Below, one piece after another: positions 60,568-64,000 of a stretch of DNA of 64,000 nucleotides. The notes beneath the pieces are model-generated. The model worked only from the letters and a program-made list of their open reading frames with translations, ran no database searches and had not been told where the DNA came from. This DNA comes from Bradyrhizobium sp. CSA112. GTDB taxonomy: Bacteria; Pseudomonadota; Alphaproteobacteria; Rhizobiales; Xanthobacteraceae. The position numbers were made by a program, and so were the translations under genes. The stretch spans positions 19,142-83,141 of the forward strand of contig NZ_JAACFS010000034.1 of NCBI RefSeq assembly GCF_029051645.1, read 5' to 3'. Position 1 is the stretch's first letter, and the number at the start of each line of letters is the position of its first letter.

Positions 60568-61782
60568 CTATTTCTTCTGCCCGTAATTCAACAGCCCACC
60601 CTTGCTCTTCGGCGGATGGGCGCGCAGGCCTTCCTCGTTGGGCTCGGTGCCCCAGCCCGGACGATCCGGCATCACCAGGTGGCCGTCGACGATCTCGGGC
60701 ACATGCGTAAACAGCTCATGATCCCATGCGAGACGATCGATGTCGGTCTCCATGATGCGCAGGTTAGGCACCGCGGCCGAGAAATGCGCGTTCTGCATGG
60801 TGCAGAGGTGGCCGTAGAAATTATGCGGGGCGACGTTGACCTCAAAATGCTCCGCGGCGGCGGCAATCTTCATCGATTGCCATACCCCGTTCCAGGGCGT
60901 GTCGATGATCGCGATATCCATTGCCTGTTCGTTGAAGTAAGGCAGGAATTCGCGCAGGCCCAGCAGTGTCTCGCAGGATGAGACCGGGTGCGGACTCTGG
61001 CGGCGGATGTAACCCAGCGCCTGCGGATTGAAGGTGTCGATCTCGACCCAGAACAAATCCATATCCTTGATGGCGCGGAGTATCTTCAGATACCCTTCCG
61101 TCTTGGCGTTGAAGTTGAGGTCGAGCAGCAGGTCGACGTCAGGCCCGGCACCGTCGCGGATCGCCTCCAGATGCATGCAGAGGTTACGCAGCACCTTGCG
61201 ATCGACGTTGATCTCGGGCTCGAACGGCGAGCCGAAGCCTGGCCGCCAGCCCTGCGGCTTGCCGTCGGTATAGACGAAGATGTTGGTCTTCATCGCCGTA
61301 AAGCCCTTCTCGCGCACCTCGTTGCCGATCGACTTGACGCCGTCGAGGCCGGTGATGGCCGGCTTGAACCAGTCGGGATGGTTGATGCGCCAGGTCGCGC
61401 AGTGCGACCAGTAGACCCGGATACGGTCGCGGATCTTGCCGCCGAGCAGTTCGTAGCAGGGCACGCCCAGCGCCTTGGCCTTGACGTCGAGCAGCGCGTT
61501 CTCGATGGCGCCGAGCGCCAGCGCCACCACGCCGCCGGCGGCCGGCCGCGTCGCGGCAAACAGCTCCGCGTAGATCCGCTCATGCTGGAACGCGTTCTTG
61601 CCGACCACGCGCGCCCCGAGACGCTCGATCGCCGCGGTGACGCCCGGAGCACCAAAGCCCTCGTCATACTCGCTCCAGCCGACGATGCCGTCCTCGGTCA
61701 TGATCTTGACGAAGTGGTAGTTCCGCCAGCCGGCGTCGCAGGCGAGCGTTTCGACGCTTCTTATCTGGGTTGCCTTTTTCAT
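60568..61782 (-). CDS. Enolase-superfamily (mandelate racemase/muconate lactonising type) enzyme
   Basis: A 404-residue protein with a capping domain (HFVKIMTEDGIVGWSEYDEG) and barrel domain. Likely catalytic and metal residues are the KTN-type lysine (FTAMKTNIFV), Asp in LLLDLNFNAK, Glu in FWVEIDTFNP and in SSCETLLG, and His in NVAPHNFYG. This class dehydrates or racemises sugar acids or related hydroxyacids. ATG 61782 (MKKATQIR) is used. It is followed by the amidohydrolase on the same strand upstream, with repeats between, so co-transcription is uncertain. Confidence 0.86.
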   Translation of the reverse strand: MKKATQIRSVETLACDAGWRNYHFVKIMTEDGIVGWSEYDEGFGAPGVTAAIERLGARVVGKNAFQHERIYAELFAATRPAAGGVVALALGAIENALLDVKAKALGVPCYELLGGKIRDRIRVYWSHCATWRINHPDWFKPAITGLDGVKSIGNEVREKGFTAMKTNIFVYTDGKPQGWRPGFGSPFEPEINVDRKVLRNLCMHLEAIRDGAGPDVDLLLDLNFNAKTEGYLKILRAIKDMDLFWVEIDTFNPQALGYIRRQSPHPVSSCETLLGLREFLPYFNEQAMDIAIIDTPWNGVWQSMKIAAAAEHFEVNVAPHNFYGHLCTMQNAHFSAAVPNLRIMETDIDRLAWDHELFTHVPEIVDGHLVMPDRPGWGTEPNEEGLRAHPPKSKGGLLNYGQKK

Positions 61783-61884
61783 GATTTCCTGCCCCGGATG
61801 TTTGTTGTCGTTGGCCGATAACAACAATGGATTGGCGAGGACGTCAATCGCAGGGCGGCGCATAAGGCAGAGTACGACCTGCAT

Positions 61885-62016
61885 GGTTCGAGACGCGCGG
61901 CTTTGCCGCGCTCCTCACCACGAGGGTCTTAGACCTGACGGTCTCAGACCTCATCCTGAGGAGGCGCGAAAGCGCCGTCTCGAAGGATGAAGCCGCCGAC
62001 GGTGCGGCGCATCAAT
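61885..62016. repeat. Palindromic intergenic repeat region
   Basis: GGTTCGAGACGCGCGG...CTCCTCACCACGAGG is followed by CCTCATCCTGAGGAGGCGCG and GTCTCGAAGGATGA, a set of inverted blocks related to 60372-60445. No gene is present. Confidence 0.65.
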
Positions 62017-63252
62017 CTACGGAGCAAACAGCGTCGGCCTCCGCCGCTCGAACACCTGCCGCCCGTTCTTGAATCCCATCAGCATATCGGGCAGTTCCGC
62101 AATTGCATTGCGGCCACTATCCGTATCGAGGATGATCAGATCGGCCGGGTTGCCCGGCGCGATGCCGTAATCCCGCAAGTTCATCAGCCGCGCCGGCAAC
62201 TCGGTGACGAGGTCGAGGCAGGCGTCGAACTCGCTGATGCCGGCGTGCGCGACATTCGCGTAGAAGTTCGCCATCCGTAGCAGCGAGGCGTCGCCGAACG
62301 GCGTGAACGGATTCAGCACATTGTTGGTTGCGACCGAACACACGACGCCGTTTTCGACGAGCTTGTGCGCCATCGTCAGCCCGCGCGGCGCATTATGCGT
62401 GGCGTCGCGGCCCATCAAATAGAGGTCGGTCGCGGGCAGCACGGTCACGGCGACGCCGGATTTTGCGAGGCGCTCGGTCGCCGCTTTCAGCCGGTCCGGC
62501 GGCAGCGCGGACAGTTTCGTCGCATGGCCGATCGCAACGCGGCCCTGGTAATTGCGCCGCTCAGCCTGCCGGCAGACCTCTTCGAGATGCCACCAGGACG
62601 GATCGAGATCGAAGTCGAGGTGCAGATCGATATCGACATCGAATTCCTGCGCGAGGTCGAAAACTCTTTCGAGATGCGCGTTCGGGTTGGTGTCCATGTA
62701 GGGACAGCCGCCGATCGCTTCGCCGCCGTCGCGCAGGGCCGCAATCAGCAGTTCCTCGGCGCCGGGGTCGTTGGTCAGGCCTTCCTGCGGAAATGTACAG
62801 ATCGAGAGGTCGATCGCCCAGGCATAGTCGCGCTTCAGCGCCTTGACCGCCTCGAAGCCGCGCAAGCCTATGCGCGGATCGATCTCCACATGGGTGCGCA
62901 TCCGCGTGGTGCCGTGCACGATGGCGCGCTCGATCACCCGCGCCCCGCGCGCATAGACGTCTTCCACCGTGAAATCGCGCTTCATCGCCGCGACCGCGGC
63001 GATCGCCTCGCCGACGCTGCCATGGTCGTGCCCGCAACGGCCGAGCAGGCAGGCCTTGTCGAGGTGAATATGCGTATCGACGAAACCGGGCAGGGCCAGT
63101 TTGCCGCCGACATCGATCTCGGCCGCCTCGCAGGCGAGGCGGGGTTCGATGGCGATGATACGTCCGCCGGCGACGCCGATATCGACCGGGATGGCTGAGG
63201 ACCTGGTTCTGGCGTTGCGGAAGATCAGGTCGAAGGCGGTTTTCGTGGTCAT
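62017..63252 (-). CDS. Cytosine-deaminase-like amidohydrolase
   Basis: A 411-residue metal-dependent hydrolase of the CodA-like group. The HxH metal pair is in VDTHIHLDKACLLG, followed by RTHVEIDPRIG, VDIDLHLDFDLDPS, VAIGHATKLSAL and a late Asp in PFTPFGDASLLRM. Members deaminate or hydrolyse pyrimidines, triazines or other cyclic amidines. Its substrate is unknown. A purine/pyrimidine link with the earlier urate genes is possible but distant. Confidence 0.86.
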   Translation of the reverse strand: MTTKTAFDLIFRNARTRSSAIPVDIGVAGGRIIAIEPRLACEAAEIDVGGKLALPGFVDTHIHLDKACLLGRCGHDHGSVGEAIAAVAAMKRDFTVEDVYARGARVIERAIVHGTTRMRTHVEIDPRIGLRGFEAVKALKRDYAWAIDLSICTFPQEGLTNDPGAEELLIAALRDGGEAIGGCPYMDTNPNAHLERVFDLAQEFDVDIDLHLDFDLDPSWWHLEEVCRQAERRNYQGRVAIGHATKLSALPPDRLKAATERLAKSGVAVTVLPATDLYLMGRDATHNAPRGLTMAHKLVENGVVCSVATNNVLNPFTPFGDASLLRMANFYANVAHAGISEFDACLDLVTELPARLMNLRDYGIAPGNPADLIILDTDSGRNAIAELPDMLMGFKNGRQVFERRRPTLFAP

Positions 63253-63406
63253 CGGATCGGGTTGGGTGAATGTTATCCCGAACCTAGCGGATCGATGGCT
63301 GCGCGGCAGCTCCAGATTGTGTGCAGTTCACAGGCCAAATTGTTCAAAATATGTGCATGCAATTGGGAGGCCGGATTGTAATATTCTCCGGTCAGGAGAA
63401 ATCGCC

Positions 63407-63823
63407 ATGTCTGTTGCCGCCAAAGCCGAGAAGGGAATGTCCGACGCCGAGGTGGTCGAGGCCTACCTTACGGCTTCGATGATCCCGGACCCCGAGGCGG
63501 CCGCCGCCTACATGAAGCCCGGCACCATCATCACTTTTACCGGCGGCCGGGAGTTCGACCATCCCCGCGGCCCGACCGGCTTCAACGCGCGGCGCTATCG
63601 CTGGGTCAAGAAGAAGATGGACCGCTTCGACGTCTGCCCGGGCGCGGAGGAGACCGTCGTCTACAGCATCGGCACGCTCTACGGCGAATGGATCGACGGC
63701 ACGCCGTTCGAAGGCAACCGCTACGTCGACCGCTTCGTGGTCAGGGGCGGCCAGATCGTGAAGATGGACGTCTGGAACGACAGCGCCGAGCGTATTCTGG
63801 TGCGGATGGGGATTGAGGTGTGA
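63407..63823 (+). CDS. SnoaL/NTF2-like fold protein
   Basis: A 138-residue protein with the SnoaL-like layout: helices (MSDAEVVEAYLTASMIPDPEAA), then YMKPGTIITFTGG, and strands GTPFEGNRYVDRFVVRGGQI and KMDVWNDSAER. The fold covers polyketide cyclases, isomerases and dehydratases. AGGAGAA lies 6 bases before the ATG. It is divergent from the amidohydrolase. An upstream extension of the same frame is antisense to that gene and rejected. Confidence 0.8.
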   Translation: MSVAAKAEKGMSDAEVVEAYLTASMIPDPEAAAAYMKPGTIITFTGGREFDHPRGPTGFNARRYRWVKKKMDRFDVCPGAEETVVYSIGTLYGEWIDGTPFEGNRYVDRFVVRGGQIVKMDVWNDSAERILVRMGIEV

Positions 63824-63827
63824 GGTT

Positions 63828-63882
63828 TCTTACCTCGCCCCGCTTGCGGGGAGAGGTCGGATCGCGCTTGCGATCCGGGTGA
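63828..63882. repeat. Hairpin-rich intergenic repeat
   Basis: ACCTCGCCCCGC-TT-GCGGGGAGAGGT forms a long hairpin, followed by a second stem GGATCGCGCTTGCGATCC. It resembles the short palindromes at 43647 and 49880 and may end the SnoaL-like transcript. Confidence 0.6.
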
Positions 63883-63898
63883 GCGACTATCTGGTTTG

Positions 63899-64000
63899 TC
63901 AAGTTGCATTGGCGTATTGGGCACGCGCGTCGCGTGCTTTTGCGTTGAGGCGGACGAGGAGTTTTCGGGCGAGCGCGATGCGAACGACCATTTTTTCCTT
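63899..64000 (-). CDS. C-terminal end of a probable IS110-type transposase (cut by window edge)
   Basis: The minus strand encodes 33 residues, KEKMVVRIALARKLLVRLNA and then KARDARAQYANAT, before a TGA at 63899-63901. The RIALARKLLVRLNAKARD pattern is like the C termini of IS110-family transposases from rhizobia. The rest lies outside the window, so family and intactness are uncertain. Confidence 0.45.
   Translation of the reverse strand, partial: KEKMVVRIALARKLLVRLNAKARDARAQYANAT

Overview
The window reads as a chromosomal segment of a Bradyrhizobium-type alphaproteobacterium (order Hyphomicrobiales, Nitrobacteraceae). This is inferred from high G+C, dense solute-binding-protein transporters, ATGA/TAATG stop-start overlaps in operons, the gene families, and many palindromic intergenic elements (three near-identical ~81-bp copies at 53054, 54479 and 58298; 'CTCTCCCC...GGGGAGAG' hairpins). 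No rRNA, tRNA or CRISPR was seen.

1-7.3 kb: the tail of a mannonate dehydratase gene (+), then a minus-strand dipeptide/opine-type ABC operon (two permeases, two tandem paralogous binding proteins, two ATPases). 7.6-16.3 kb: a spermidine-synthase-like methyltransferase, then a six-gene membrane complex built like group 4 hydrogenase/complex I. All four nickel-ligand cysteines of its large subunit are replaced, so it looks like an energy-converting-hydrogenase-related (Ehr) complex, not a hydrogenase. Two paralogous XRE regulators bracket it, one of them translationally coupled to the first subunit. This is the most unusual system in the window. 16.4-20.4 kb: an A+T-richer patch with an orphan membrane protein, two tandem paralogous secreted proteins, a broken Abi-alpha (DUF4393)-like gene and a flavoprotein-fold remnant.

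20.4-28.1 kb: a minus-strand GntR/LLM-monooxygenase/quinone-reductase/DUF2889 group divergent from a sugar-type ABC importer (no ATPase gene) with a shikimate-dehydrogenase-like enzyme. 28.3-38.6 kb: a urate/allantoin catabolic region: DUF3830, PuuE allantoinase, an OHCU decarboxylase-HIU hydrolase fusion, xanthine/urate permease, uricase, allantoate amidohydrolase, an unknown protein, an isochorismatase-type amidase and an AzgA/NCS2-like permease. Together these can take urate to the ureidoglycine level. Good sigma-54 promoters lie before uricase and before the amidase, implying nitrogen control. 38.8-43.6 kb: a MetX-like hydrolase, a fatty-acid desaturase, a TetR regulator, a VOC protein and a DAO-type oxidase.

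43.8-48.9 kb: a second dipeptide-type ABC operon with a fused double ATPase. 49.4 kb: an HU-like protein with a structured leader and a clear terminator. 49.9-58.3 kb: a degenerate-active-site SDR, a CmcJ/NvfI-like oxidoreductase, an MFS carrier, a class III aminotransferase and hydantoinase B/A. 58.4-64 kb: a small secreted protein, a branched-chain amino-acid-type binding protein broken by an in-frame amber codon, an enolase-superfamily enzyme, a cytosine-deaminase-like amidohydrolase, a SnoaL-like protein, and the last codons of a probable transposase running off the edge.
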